Positions 1 to 8,708 of a stretch of 64,000 bases of DNA are shown piece by piece. Position 1 is the first letter of the stretch. The number at the start of each line of letters is the position of its first letter. The stretch lies in NCBI RefSeq assembly GCF_018613835.1, contig NZ_JAGGPM010000024.1, positions 1 to 64,000 of the forward strand, given 5' to 3'. The notes below the pieces were generated by a model. It did not search any database. It had not been told where the DNA came from and saw nothing but the letters and a program-made list of their open reading frames with translations. Source of the DNA: Arthrobacter sp. ISL-5 (GTDB taxonomy: Bacteria > Actinomycetota > Actinomycetes > Actinomycetales > Micrococcaceae). Position numbers and translations under genes: made by a program.

Positions 1-142
1 ACCCGCCCCCGCAACCAGCCTGAACCCCCGTCAACCCAGCCACACGGCGCAACCAGGAACCACCAGTGGAACACCCAACGGCAGCGAGGCCCGGCGCTCC
101 GGCACGCCCTCAGCCCGAAAAACCGCCGAAACCGGAATCAGA
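1..142. other. left edge, no assignable gene
   Basis: One plus-strand frame is open from the edge to a TAA at 175-177 and could be the tail of a gene that begins outside the window. Its residues are not recognisable. I see no RNA gene or repeat here. Confidence 0.3.
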
Positions 143-475
143 TCATCCAACCAGGCAGATCGGTGGATCAAGGCTAAGGTAAGGCCCGTGACGCATGCCA
201 GGTGGACGGCACGCGTACATACCGGGCGTAAAAGTCTTCCCGAGGGTCACATCAGTGAGTTCCCCCGAGAGAAGCATGACTTCCTCCCAATAGTCGTGGA
301 CGATCACGCCGCTAGCTATGGTGTCGGCACCGGGATCATAGCGTTGGAGCAAGGTCGAGTCTCCGCTAACAGGGTCCGCAGCGAGTATCTGCTCCCAAAT
401 CCCGTGTTCGGCGTCGCCGTTCGTCTTTTGCCAGTCAACGAGGGGTTCATGGAACTCCAACTCTGGTTTGCGCAT
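143..475 (-). CDS. cupin domain protein
   Basis: This is a 110-residue single-domain cupin. The central part, with VHDYWEEVMLLSGELTD followed by PPGMRHGPY, has the two-motif layout of a small beta-barrel, including a conserved EE pair and a late His. Such proteins often bind a metal and act as sugar isomerases, detoxification or sensor proteins; the exact reaction cannot be read from the sequence. The ATG has a clean AAGGAG ribosome site eight or so bases upstream. It is transcribed divergently from the LacI-type regulator at 673, so it may belong to the same sugar-acid regulon. It is complete and short, as is usual for ChrR/DUF4437-like cupins. Confidence 0.75.
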   Translation of the reverse strand: MRKPELEFHEPLVDWQKTNGDAEHGIWEQILAADPVSGDSTLLQRYDPGADTIASGVIVHDYWEEVMLLSGELTDVTLGKTFTPGMYACRPPGMRHGPYLSLDPPICLVG

Positions 476-509
476 TGCATCTCCTTCAGTCCCACCGACG
501 GCGCCGTGA

Positions 510-634
510 TGTATACAAAGAGTATGCGAGGGACTGGAGTTGCGCGCACTTTTCTCAACCCGCTTACGTGGCTATCAGCCTGTGAGCCACGTCATGGAAA
601 AAGCTTGACAAGCTTGTACAACCCTTTCCATACT
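510..634. promoter_or_regulatory. divergent control region, cupin / LacI genes
   Basis: A perfect 8-bp palindrome TGTATACA lies at 510-517 in front of the cupin gene. Toward the LacI gene, TTGACA at 605-610 is followed after 18 bases by CATACT at 629-634, a plausible sigma-70-type promoter. The palindrome ACAAGCTTGT at 608-617 overlaps the -35 box and is a candidate operator for autoregulation. Function is inferred from position and symmetry only. Confidence 0.45.
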
Positions 635-672
635 TGAGGTGCAAGAGTTTCAACGAGGCAACTGGAGGACCA

Positions 673-1662
673 ATGGCGGCCAAACTCACCGATGTCGCAA
701 AGCTGGCGGGCGTCTCGCTCGCCACGGCGTCACGGGCGTTCGGAGACCCCGGCCGGCTGGCGGCAGAGACCCGCCAGAAGGTCATGGACGCCGCTGTTCA
801 GCTCGGCTACGAAGTGCCGGGCCTCACCGGCAGCCGGACCTTCGGCGTCGTCGTACCGGACATCTCCAACGCGGTGTTCGCCGCCCTCATCAAGGCCATC
901 CAGGACCAGGCCTGGCACGGCCGCCACCGGATGGTGCTGGCCGACACCGCCGAATCCTCCGCCCGCGAGCGCGACCACCTCGCAGCCTTCGCCACCGGAG
1001 TGGACGGCATCATCCTGTGCTCGCCCCGGCTCCCCTCGGACCAGATCCACAACCTGGCGGGCAACGCACCGCTCGTGGTCATCAACGGCGAGGCCGAGCA
1101 TGCAGCGCGTGTGCTGATGGAAGCCGGCGAAGGCCTCCGCCAGGCCGTGGAACACCTCTACGCCCTCGGCCACCGCAAGCTCGCCTACATCCCCGGGCCG
1201 GCATCGTCATGGGCCAACGGCCAGCGCCTGACCGCCATCACGCGCTTCTGTGACGAGTGGGGCATCGAGCTGGTCACCGTGGGCAACCAGAACGCAACCG
1301 TCGACGGCGGCCTGGCCGCCGCTGCATCGGTCGTCGCCAGCGGCGCCACCGCCGTCATCGCCTACAACGACCTGGTGGCAATCGGCATGCTCGCCGGCGC
1401 CCGGACGCTCGGCTACCACTGCCCCGAAGACATCAGTGTGGTGGGCATCGACGACCTCGACATCGCCGCCGCTGCAGAACCCGGACTCACCTCTGTCCGG
1501 GTTCCCATCAGCCGCAGCGGTTCCCTCGCCCTTGAACTCCTCCTCGAACAGATTGCCGGCAAGCCGACGGCCACCGAGGCCGTCCACCTCAATTCACAGC
1601 TCATCGTGCGCGGCTCCACCTTCGCGGCACGCACCGCTGACCATACCCTCCAGGGAAAGTAA
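673..1662 (+). CDS. LacI family transcriptional regulator
   Basis: This 329-residue protein has the standard LacI layout. An N-terminal helix-turn-helix (LTDVAKLAGVSLATASRAF) is followed by a hinge and a periplasmic-binding-protein-like effector domain (FGVVVPDISNAVFAALIKAI, later VIAYNDLVAIGML and ISVVGIDDLDIA). The ATG at 673 is chosen because GGAGG sits just upstream and the helix-turn-helix then begins a few residues in. The open frame continues upstream to 634 but without family similarity. It is followed after two bases by the dehydrogenase gene, so it is probably cotranscribed with the catabolic genes. It likely senses a sugar acid or 2-keto-3-deoxygluconate intermediate. Confidence 0.93.
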   Translation: MAAKLTDVAKLAGVSLATASRAFGDPGRLAAETRQKVMDAAVQLGYEVPGLTGSRTFGVVVPDISNAVFAALIKAIQDQAWHGRHRMVLADTAESSARERDHLAAFATGVDGIILCSPRLPSDQIHNLAGNAPLVVINGEAEHAARVLMEAGEGLRQAVEHLYALGHRKLAYIPGPASSWANGQRLTAITRFCDEWGIELVTVGNQNATVDGGLAAAASVVASGATAVIAYNDLVAIGMLAGARTLGYHCPEDISVVGIDDLDIAAAAEPGLTSVRVPISRSGSLALELLLEQIAGKPTATEAVHLNSQLIVRGSTFAARTADHTLQGK

Positions 1663-1664
1663 CC

Positions 1665-2645
1665 ATGAGAATCGTCATCGCAGACCCCAACCTGATGCCC
1701 CAGCGGGCCGCCTTCGAGGAAGCACTTCCAACCGGAGCTGCCACCTCTTGGCACGACAGCTGGAATGAACACTCGGTGCTGACGGACCTCAAGGACGCCG
1801 ACGTCTACGTCGGGCCCAAGTTCACCGCGGCCATGGGAGCAGAGGCGCGCAACCTCCGCCTGGTCCATGTTGCCGGCGCAGGCTACGACGGCATCGACGC
1901 TGCCGCCCTGCCTGCCGGGGCGGTCTGCGCCAACACCTTCCACCACGAGGGCTCCATCGCCGAGCACATCGCCGCCGTCCTCGTGGCGCTCCGCCGCAAC
2001 CTGCTGGGCCAGGACGCCGCCCTGCGCACGGGAGTCTGGGCCTCGTCGGTCTACTCCCCCGAGATCCCCCAGCCGGAGACTCTTCGCGGAGCCGTGGTGA
2101 CCTTCCTCGGGTTCGGCCACATCGGCAGCGCCGCCTGGAAACTCCTTCAGGCCTTCGGCGCCGAGGGCATCGCGATCACCCGCAGCGGCTCGGTCAGCCC
2201 CGGGGAACACAACCTGCGCTGGGCCGGCACCACCGACCGCCTCAGCGAAGCCCTCAGCGAGTCCGACGTTCTCGTGGTCAGCATCCCGTTGGATGCCGGG
2301 ACCACGTCCCTGATCGGCGCCGCCGAACTGGACGAACTCGGCCCCCACGGACAGCTCGTCAACGTCGCCCGCGGGCCCGTCGTCGACGAAACCGCACTCT
2401 ATGAGGCTTTGAAGGACCGCCGGATTGCCGGCGCCGCCATCGACGTCTGGTACCAGTACCCCGGCACCGACGGCCGCGGCGAGCCGGCCACCAAGCCCTT
2501 CGGCCGGCTCGACAACATCATCATGACCCCGCACTCCTCCGGCGTCACCGCCGAAACCTTCCGCGGCCGCGCCCGCGAGATCGCCGAAAACATCACCCGC
2601 CTGTCCACGAACCAGCCCCTGAAGAATGTAGTGATTTCCCGATGA
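1665..2645 (+). CDS. D-isomer specific 2-hydroxyacid dehydrogenase
   Basis: This 326-residue NAD(P)-dependent oxidoreductase belongs to the formate/glycerate dehydrogenase family. The Rossmann motif GFGHIGSAAWKLL is central. The catalytic Arg is in NVARGPVVDE, the Glu lies in the following helix region, and the catalytic His is in MTPHSSG near the C-terminus. The N-terminal half carries the substrate domain (VHVAGAGYDGID). It is placed directly after the LacI gene and overlaps the next gene by ATGA, so it is part of the sugar-acid operon. It may interconvert a 2-keto-sugar acid and its 2-hydroxy form. Exact substrate is not determinable. Confidence 0.9.
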   Translation: MRIVIADPNLMPQRAAFEEALPTGAATSWHDSWNEHSVLTDLKDADVYVGPKFTAAMGAEARNLRLVHVAGAGYDGIDAAALPAGAVCANTFHHEGSIAEHIAAVLVALRRNLLGQDAALRTGVWASSVYSPEIPQPETLRGAVVTFLGFGHIGSAAWKLLQAFGAEGIAITRSGSVSPGEHNLRWAGTTDRLSEALSESDVLVVSIPLDAGTTSLIGAAELDELGPHGQLVNVARGPVVDETALYEALKDRRIAGAAIDVWYQYPGTDGRGEPATKPFGRLDNIIMTPHSSGVTAETFRGRAREIAENITRLSTNQPLKNVVISR

Positions 2646-3859
2646 CCCGAAAAATCGTCGACGTCGACGTCCTCGTCACCAGCCCCAGCCGCAACTTCGT
2701 CACCCTGAAAATAACGACCGACGACGGCATCGTCGGCTGGGGCGACGCCACCCTGAACGGCCGCGAACTCTCCGTCGCCAGCTACCTCCGCGACCACCTC
2801 GCCCCTGCACTGCTGGGCAGGGACGCGGACCGGATCGAAGACACCTGGCAGTACTTCTACCGCGGCGCCTACTGGCGCCGCGGGCCGGTAACGATGGCAG
2901 CCATCGGCGCCATCGACCTGGCACTCTGGGATATCAAGGGCAAGGCCCTGGACGTCCCTGTCTACCAGCTCCTCGGCGGTGCAGCCCGCGACAAGATCCT
3001 CACCTACACCCACGCCACCGGCTGGGATCTCCCCGAACTCCTCGACTCCGTGGAACAGCGCCGCGAACAGGGATTCCGGGCGGTCCGCGCCCAGTCCGGC
3101 GTCCCGGGCCTGGACAAGGTCTACGGCGTCACCAGGGGCGCTGCCAGCTATGAACCCGCCGGCCGCGGCGCCGGACCGGTCGAAGAAGACTGGGATACCT
3201 CGGCCTACCTGCGCCACGCCCCCAAGATCCTCTCCGCGGTGCGCGAGCACGTGGGCCCGGAACTGAAGCTGCTCCACGACGTCCACCACCGGCTCAACCC
3301 CACCGAAGCCGCGCGCCTGGCCAGGTCCCTCGAGGATGTGGACCTGTTCTGGCTTGAGGACGTCACGCCGGCCGAAAACCAGCGGCTGCTGCGCGCGCTG
3401 CGCCAGCAGACCACCATCCCGCTGGCCATCGGCGAGGTCTTCAACACTGTCTGGGACTGCGAGCAGCTCATCACCGAACGGCTCATCGACTTCATCCGCA
3501 CCGCCGTCGTCCATGCCGGAGGCATCTCCCACGTCCGCAAGATCCTCGCCCTGGCGGAGGTCTACCAGATCAAGGGCGCCCCGCACGGCCCGTCCGACGT
3601 CTCGCCGATCAACCTCTCGGCATCGCTGCACCTCGGCCTGGCCACCAGCAACTTCGCCATCCAGGAATACATGGGCTACGACCCCCTCGTGTCCGAGGTC
3701 TTCCGGTCCAGCTTCCGCTTCGAGGACGGCTACCTCCACCCCGGCGACGAACCCGGCCTCGGCGTCCAGGTGGATGAAGAAGCCGCCGCCCGCTTCCTCT
3801 ACAAGCAGGCGTACCTGCCCATCGCCCGGGAACTCGACGGCTCCATGAAGGACTGGTAA
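2642..3859 (+). CDS. manD: mannonate dehydratase (enolase superfamily, ManD/RspA type)
   Basis: This 405-residue enolase-superfamily protein has an N-terminal capping domain and a C-terminal TIM barrel. The three metal-binding acidic residues appear in order as LHDVHH, WLEDV and IGEVF, and DVHHR also supplies the His typical of ManD. The opening residues (VDVLVTSPSRNFVTLKITTDDG) and the length match the ManD/RspA group. True ManD enzymes dehydrate D-mannonate, and some members D-gluconate, to 2-keto-3-deoxygluconate. Here the KDG kinase and aldolase genes nearby fit that product. It overlaps the preceding gene by four bases and is followed closely by the fructuronate reductase gene. Which aldonate is the preferred substrate is inference. 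Confidence 0.9.
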   Translation: MTRKIVDVDVLVTSPSRNFVTLKITTDDGIVGWGDATLNGRELSVASYLRDHLAPALLGRDADRIEDTWQYFYRGAYWRRGPVTMAAIGAIDLALWDIKGKALDVPVYQLLGGAARDKILTYTHATGWDLPELLDSVEQRREQGFRAVRAQSGVPGLDKVYGVTRGAASYEPAGRGAGPVEEDWDTSAYLRHAPKILSAVREHVGPELKLLHDVHHRLNPTEAARLARSLEDVDLFWLEDVTPAENQRLLRALRQQTTIPLAIGEVFNTVWDCEQLITERLIDFIRTAVVHAGGISHVRKILALAEVYQIKGAPHGPSDVSPINLSASLHLGLATSNFAIQEYMGYDPLVSEVFRSSFRFEDGYLHPGDEPGLGVQVDEEAAARFLYKQAYLPIARELDGSMKDW

Positions 3860-3861
3860 CC

Positions 3862-5385
3862 GTGGCCTCCTCCCTCCCCGCGCTGTCAACAAAGACCCCC
3901 GGAATCCTGCGGCGTCCGGCAGCCCCGGCCGCCGGCATCGTGCACCTGGGCCTGGGCAACTTCCACCGGGCCCACCAGGCCGTCTACACGGACGCCGCCG
4001 TCACCGCCCAGGGCGGAGACTGGGGCATCGTCGGAGTCTCCAGCCGGTCCTCGGCCATCCCTGATGCCATGCACGCGCAGGACATGCTCTACACGGTCGT
4101 GGAAATCTCGCCCGAGGGCTCCAAGTTCAGCGTTCCGCAGGTCCACACAGACGCCTTTACGGCAGCCGGGAACCAAGGCCGTGTCATCAGTGCCATCGGC
4201 GACGCCGCCACCCGCATTGTGTCCCTGACGGTCACGGAGAATGGCTACCACTACACCCCGGCCACCGGCTCGCTGAACCTCAAGGACCCCGCCATACGGC
4301 ACGACCTCGTGCACCCCGCGGCGCCTCGGACACCGATCGGACAGATCGTCCGCGGCCTGCAGCACCGGTCCCGCACCCACGCCGAGCCGGTGACCATCCT
4401 CAGCTGCGACAACCTGGCGGACAACGGCCACCACACCCAGCGGCTGGTCAGGGAATTCGCCTCCCTGCTCCCGCCGGCCGAAGCCGCCGCGGCCCTGGCC
4501 TTCATCGACACCCGCACCAGCTTTCCCTCCTCCATGGTGGACCGGATAGTGCCGGCCACCACCGAGCACTACCGCAACCTGGTCACGGCCCGGCGCGGCT
4601 ACACCGACCGCATCCCGGTACCGGCCGAACCGTTCACCATGTGGATCGTCGAGGACAACTTCATCGCCGGACGCCCCGCATGGGAGGCAGGCGGCGCCGT
4701 GTTCTCCGACGAGGTGGCCGGCTACGAGCAGCTCAAGGTCCGCCTGCTCAACGGCACCCACTCCCTCATCGCCTACCTCGGGGCCCTGTCGGGCGCGGAC
4801 ACCATCCCCGAATCGGTCTCCCACACCCACATTGAACTGGCCGCGCGCTCGGTCCTAAGGAACGAGTACCTGCCCAGCGTCTCGGTGCCCGCCGGAGTGG
4901 ACGTCGATGCCTACGAGGAACAGCTCTTCTCCCGCTGGCGGAACACCGCCCTCGGCCACGGCACCAGCCAGGTGGGCTCCGACGGCTCCGTGAAACTCCG
5001 CCAGCGGATCCCGCTGCCGGCACTGGAGATGCTCGACGACGGCCGGATGCCGCAGCTGCTGGCGCTCACCACGGCGTCGTATCTGTCATGCATCGCCCCG
5101 CTCGCAGGGTTCGACCCCGGACCGCAGGCCGACGCGATGGAAGATCCGGCCCGCGGCCTGCTGGCCGGCCTGGCCGCAGGCGCCCGCTCAGGCAAGGACT
5201 TGGCCGGCAAGGTCCTCGGCGACCACCACCTCCTCGGCGATGAACTCGCCGAGCGCAGCGAGTTCATCGCGCGCACCGGCGACTTCATCGACATCATCCG
5301 TTCCGCGGGCCCGCTGGCCGCGATCGCAGAAGCGAGCGCCCACTCACACCCTTCATCCCTCCAAACCACACAGGGCAGACCATGA
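3862..5385 (+). CDS. uxuB: mannitol dehydrogenase family, D-mannonate oxidoreductase (fructuronate reductase)
   Basis: This 507-residue polyol dehydrogenase-type protein starts with GTG two bases after the stop of manD. The N-terminal NAD domain has the family motif IVHLGLGNFHRAHQAVY. VTENGYHY and the long helical C-terminal domain with KVRLLNGTHSLIAYLG, where the catalytic Lys lies, follow. UxuB reduces D-fructuronate to D-mannonate, the substrate of the preceding dehydratase. Tagaturonate or mannitol activity in the same family cannot be excluded. It overlaps the next gene by ATGA. No uronate isomerase gene is present nearby, so fructuronate would have to come from elsewhere. Confidence 0.88.
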   Translation: MASSLPALSTKTPGILRRPAAPAAGIVHLGLGNFHRAHQAVYTDAAVTAQGGDWGIVGVSSRSSAIPDAMHAQDMLYTVVEISPEGSKFSVPQVHTDAFTAAGNQGRVISAIGDAATRIVSLTVTENGYHYTPATGSLNLKDPAIRHDLVHPAAPRTPIGQIVRGLQHRSRTHAEPVTILSCDNLADNGHHTQRLVREFASLLPPAEAAAALAFIDTRTSFPSSMVDRIVPATTEHYRNLVTARRGYTDRIPVPAEPFTMWIVEDNFIAGRPAWEAGGAVFSDEVAGYEQLKVRLLNGTHSLIAYLGALSGADTIPESVSHTHIELAARSVLRNEYLPSVSVPAGVDVDAYEEQLFSRWRNTALGHGTSQVGSDGSVKLRQRIPLPALEMLDDGRMPQLLALTTASYLSCIAPLAGFDPGPQADAMEDPARGLLAGLAAGARSGKDLAGKVLGDHHLLGDELAERSEFIARTGDFIDIIRSAGPLAAIAEASAHSHPSSLQTTQGRP

Positions 5386-6434
5386 CCACCCAAACCATTC
5401 CCGCAGCGGACACCGCCGGGCTTCCCTCCGGCACCCAGGCAGCCGTGCTGCACGGCGCCGGCGACCTTCGCATCGAGCACAAGCCACTGGCCACCCTGGG
5501 CCCGAACGACGTCCTGGTCGAGATGCGCTCGGGCGGGATCTGCGGTTCGGACATGCACTACTACGCCGACGGACGCAACGGCACCAACGTGCTCCGCCAG
5601 CCCACGGTCCTTGGGCACGAAGGCGCCGGAGTAGTGATCGCCGCCGGTGCGCAGGCCAGCGTCGCCGCCGGCACCGCCGTCGTGATTGAGCCGGCCCTGC
5701 CCTGCCGCGACTGCCCCACCTGCCTCTCCGGGCGCTACAACCTCTGCCCCGCCGGGACCTGCTTCGGTTCCCCACCCACGGACGGGCTCTTTGCCCGGCA
5801 CGTCGTCGTGCCCGAAAGGGCCGTGCACCAACTGCCGGACAGCATCCCGGCAGAAATCGGGGCCGCGATCGAACCGCTCGCCGTCGCCGTCTGGGCCGTC
5901 GAACGCGCCCAGGTGCAGCCCGGACACCGCGTGCTCATCACCGGCGCCGGACCCATCGGCCTGCTGGTCTCCCAGGTCGCGGCCGCCAGGGGCGCCGCGG
6001 AGATCGTGGTGACGGACGTGAATGACGACCGCCTCGCCGTCGCCACGAAGTTCGGGGCCACCCGCACCGTCAACACCGCGGCCACGCCGCTGGACCTGAC
6101 CAACATGGACCGGCTGATCGAATGCTCCGGCAACACCAAGGCCCTTGCTGACGGCATCCAGACGCTGGCGCCGGCGGCCCGCGCCACAGTCGTCGGCCAG
6201 GCCCGGCCAACCGTGGACGGCATCCCGCTCGGGTTCCTCCAGCGCTACGAAATCGACCTCGTGACCGCCTTCCGGTACGCCCATGCCTTCCCGACGGCGA
6301 TCGAACTCGCCTCATCCGGGGCGGTGGACCTCCGGTCCATCATCACCAGCACCTACCCGCTCGAAGAGGCCGCGGCCGCCCTCACAGCACCCGTAACCGA
6401 CCCGACCAACCTCAAGGTCCTCATCACCTACTGA
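5382..6434 (+). CDS. zinc-dependent alcohol dehydrogenase, L-idonate 5-dehydrogenase type
   Basis: This 350-residue medium-chain dehydrogenase has the catalytic zinc ligands in GGICGSDMHYY and GHEGAGVV. The structural zinc site is the four-Cys lobe CRDCPTCLSGRYNLC, and the NAD fold is ITGAGPIGLLVSQVAAARG. The MHYY context and overall similarity point to L-idonate 5-dehydrogenase or a related sorbitol-type enzyme. L-idonate dehydrogenase oxidises L-idonate to 5-keto-D-gluconate, which would widen the operon's range beyond mannonate. The gene is translationally coupled to uxuB (ATGA overlap) and ends the first gene run. The substrate is inferred from family and context. Confidence 0.85.
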   Translation: MTTQTIPAADTAGLPSGTQAAVLHGAGDLRIEHKPLATLGPNDVLVEMRSGGICGSDMHYYADGRNGTNVLRQPTVLGHEGAGVVIAAGAQASVAAGTAVVIEPALPCRDCPTCLSGRYNLCPAGTCFGSPPTDGLFARHVVVPERAVHQLPDSIPAEIGAAIEPLAVAVWAVERAQVQPGHRVLITGAGPIGLLVSQVAAARGAAEIVVTDVNDDRLAVATKFGATRTVNTAATPLDLTNMDRLIECSGNTKALADGIQTLAPAARATVVGQARPTVDGIPLGFLQRYEIDLVTAFRYAHAFPTAIELASSGAVDLRSIITSTYPLEEAAAALTAPVTDPTNLKVLITY

Positions 6435-6552
6435 TTTACCAGCACGAGACCCTCCCCAACCGCTCCCTAGCCTCGCAAGCTCGGCCAGGGAACCCGGCGG
6501 TCGTGGCCCCAGGCTCAATCACCGACGCACATCCATTCAAAGGAGTATGGAA

Positions 6553-7944
6553 ATGACATCAGCAGCAAACCCCCCAGTGGCGGCAGTTGACCAAAAGAAG
6601 GTGCGAAAGGCCGCCCTGGCAGGCCTGATCGGCACCACCCTCGAGCTCTACGACTTCGTCATCTACGGCACGGCCTCAGCCCTGGTCTTCAGCAAGCTCT
6701 TCTTCCCGAACATTTCACCCGCGACAGCCCTGCTGGCCAGCTTCAGCACCTTCGCCGTCGGATTCCTCTTCCGCCCGCTCGGCGGCATCTTCTTCTCCCA
6801 CTTCGGGGACAGGCTGGGCCGCAAGTGGATCATGGTCACCACCCTGCTGCTGATGGGCGGCGCCACGCTGGTGATCGGCCTGCTGCCCACTTTCGAGCAG
6901 GTGGGCGTCCTGGCACCGATCCTGCTGTGCGTGTGTCGTGCGGCCCAGGGCTTCGGCGCGGGAGCGGAGCAATCCGGCGGAGCCACCCTGCTAACTGAGT
7001 CCGCAGCTCCGGGCACGCGCGGCAAGCTGGCCTCGCTGATCATGGTCGGCGCCGCCGCCGGCACCGCGCTGGGTGCGCTGGTCTGGATCGCCGCCCAGGC
7101 GCTGGCTCCCAACGACATGATGACGTGGGGATGGCGGCTTGTCTTCCTGTCGAGCATCTTCGTGACTATCGCCGCACTTGTCATCCGCCGCAAACTGGAC
7201 GAATCCCCTGTCTTTGAGGAAATCAAGCAGCAGCGCACCGAGCCGCCCGCTCCGCTCAAGGAAGTCATGAAGCACGGCAAGGCGAACGTGCTGCGCGTCA
7301 TCCTGATGAACTTCGGCGTCAGCACCCAGTCGTACACCATCCAGGTCTTCATGGCGTCCTACCTGATCACCGTGGTGGGGACAGACCCCAAATTCATCCC
7401 GCAGGTTCTCCTCATCGGTTCAATCTGCGGAGGCTGCGCCGCCGTCGCCTTCGGCATGCTTTCCGACAAGATCGGGCGCCGCCGCGTGGTTTCCATCATC
7501 ACCGGAGCGCTTATCCTCTTCCCTGCCCCCGCCTTCATGCTGCTTACCACCGGTTCGCCGATCGCCATCATGCTGGTCATCATCATCGGCTTCATGCTCG
7601 CCTGCCAGGGAGTCGTGGGGGTCCACATGAGCTACTTCCCGGAGATCTTCGGCAGCCGCTACCGCTACGCCGGAGTCACCCTCGGCCGTGAGTTCTCATC
7701 GATCATCGGCGGCGGCATCGCACCCATGGTCTGCGCCGGCCTTCTTGCAGTCTTCAGTAACTCGTGGATTCCGGTGGCCATCTACATGTCGCTCGTCATG
7801 GCCGTCAGCTTCATTGCCACCAGGCTCTCTCCCGAGACGCTTAACCGCGACCTGACCGACCCCCACGACGCCGGCCGTGAAGGCCACGCCGCCCCGGAGA
7901 CCGCCGTCGTGGCTGACTTAGCCGTCACGCCGACCGCCAAGTAG
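6553..7944 (+). CDS. MFS transporter, metabolite:H+ symporter (MHS) family
   Basis: This is a 463-residue, twelve-helix inner-membrane transporter. The signature GTTLELYDFVIYGTASALVF in the first helix and the FGDRLGRKWIM loop between helices 2 and 3 mark the MHS branch, which carries organic acids with protons. Two ATGs are possible: 6547 lies almost on top of the AGGAG site, while 6553 has about seven bases spacing and is preferred. It is flanked by sugar-acid catabolic genes on the same strand, so it probably imports the aldonate or uronate used by this operon. The C-terminal 40 residues form a hydrophilic tail. Confidence 0.9.
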   Translation: MTSAANPPVAAVDQKKVRKAALAGLIGTTLELYDFVIYGTASALVFSKLFFPNISPATALLASFSTFAVGFLFRPLGGIFFSHFGDRLGRKWIMVTTLLLMGGATLVIGLLPTFEQVGVLAPILLCVCRAAQGFGAGAEQSGGATLLTESAAPGTRGKLASLIMVGAAAGTALGALVWIAAQALAPNDMMTWGWRLVFLSSIFVTIAALVIRRKLDESPVFEEIKQQRTEPPAPLKEVMKHGKANVLRVILMNFGVSTQSYTIQVFMASYLITVVGTDPKFIPQVLLIGSICGGCAAVAFGMLSDKIGRRRVVSIITGALILFPAPAFMLLTTGSPIAIMLVIIIGFMLACQGVVGVHMSYFPEIFGSRYRYAGVTLGREFSSIIGGGIAPMVCAGLLAVFSNSWIPVAIYMSLVMAVSFIATRLSPETLNRDLTDPHDAGREGHAAPETAVVADLAVTPTAK

Positions 7945-7957
7945 CACGTCCGCAAGA

Positions 7958-7986
7958 GCCCGGCGGCGGCCCCTCCGCCGTCGGGC
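7958..7986 (+). other. intercistronic GC hairpin
   Basis: GCCCGGCGGCGG at 7958-7969 pairs with CCGCCGTCGGGC at 7975-7986 over 12 bp with one G-U pair and a 5-base loop. No T-run follows, so it is more likely an mRNA-stabilising or attenuating structure between the transporter and aldolase genes than a full terminator. Confidence 0.5.
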
Positions 7987-8024
7987 AGGCATGCTTCAGC
8001 CGACCACTCCAAAAGGAAATCTTC

Positions 8025-8708
8025 ATGCAGCGCCTCGATCAAGGCACCCTCTCCCGACCCGCCCCTTCCGCCATCCTCAGCGGTACCCGTGTGGTGGCGG
8101 TGCTCCGTGCCACTCATGCCAAGGACTACGCACCTGTGATCGAGGCGCTGCAGCGCGGCGGCGTGCTCAGCATCGAACTCACGCTGAGCACGCCCGGCGT
8201 CTGGGGGAAACTTCCGCGCCTCAAGGACCGGTTCGGGGACGCCCTTGAGATCGGCGTCGGAACAGTCACCGAAGCGGCAGAGGCTGAGACGGCGCTCGAC
8301 CTGGGTGCCGCCTACATCGTCACCCCCGTGACGGATCCGGGCGTCATCACCGCCTGCGTCGGCCGCGGCGTCCCGGTCTACCCCGGCGGACTAACCCCTA
8401 CCGAGCTGCATGCCGGATGGATACTGGGTGCCACCGCGGTCAAGGTCTTCCCCGCCTCCACGGTCGGTGCCGGTTACGTCTCGCAGCTCCGCGGCCCGTT
8501 CCCGGACATCCAGGTGATCCCCTCCGGCGGCGTCAACATCGAGGACGTGCCAGGCTGGATCAGGGCCGGCGCCCTGGCCGTCAGCCTCGGTGGGCCGCTG
8601 CTCGGCGACGCCTTCAGCGGCGGCGACCTGCAGGAACTCACGGCCAGGGCACGGCGTGTCCGCGAGCTGATCGACAGGACCGCAGGCCAGCTGGGTGAAA
8701 ACAAGTGA
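8025..8708 (+). CDS. eda: KDPG/KHG aldolase
   Basis: This 227-residue class I aldolase cleaves 2-keto-3-deoxy-6-phosphogluconate to pyruvate and glyceraldehyde-3-phosphate. Family motifs are visible in order: VVAVLRATHAKDYAPVIEAL near the start, IELTLSTPG, IGVGTVTEAAEAE, YIVTPVTDPGVI, then AVKVFPAS with the Schiff-base Lys, and VIPSGGVN for phosphate binding. An AAAGGAA ribosome site precedes the ATG. It overlaps the KDG kinase gene by GTGA, as expected for two enzymes that act consecutively. It is the terminal enzyme of the locus. Confidence 0.93.
   Translation: MQRLDQGTLSRPAPSAILSGTRVVAVLRATHAKDYAPVIEALQRGGVLSIELTLSTPGVWGKLPRLKDRFGDALEIGVGTVTEAAEAETALDLGAAYIVTPVTDPGVITACVGRGVPVYPGGLTPTELHAGWILGATAVKVFPASTVGAGYVSQLRGPFPDIQVIPSGGVNIEDVPGWIRAGALAVSLGGPLLGDAFSGGDLQELTARARRVRELIDRTAGQLGENK

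Noticed and set aside
1413..2534. Long minus-strand open frame opposite the dehydrogenase gene, with similar ones at 2399-3892, 4911-6284 and 46129-47544
   Set aside because: Antisense frames are open because of high-GC codon bias; their translations have no family features and the plus-strand genes are certain.
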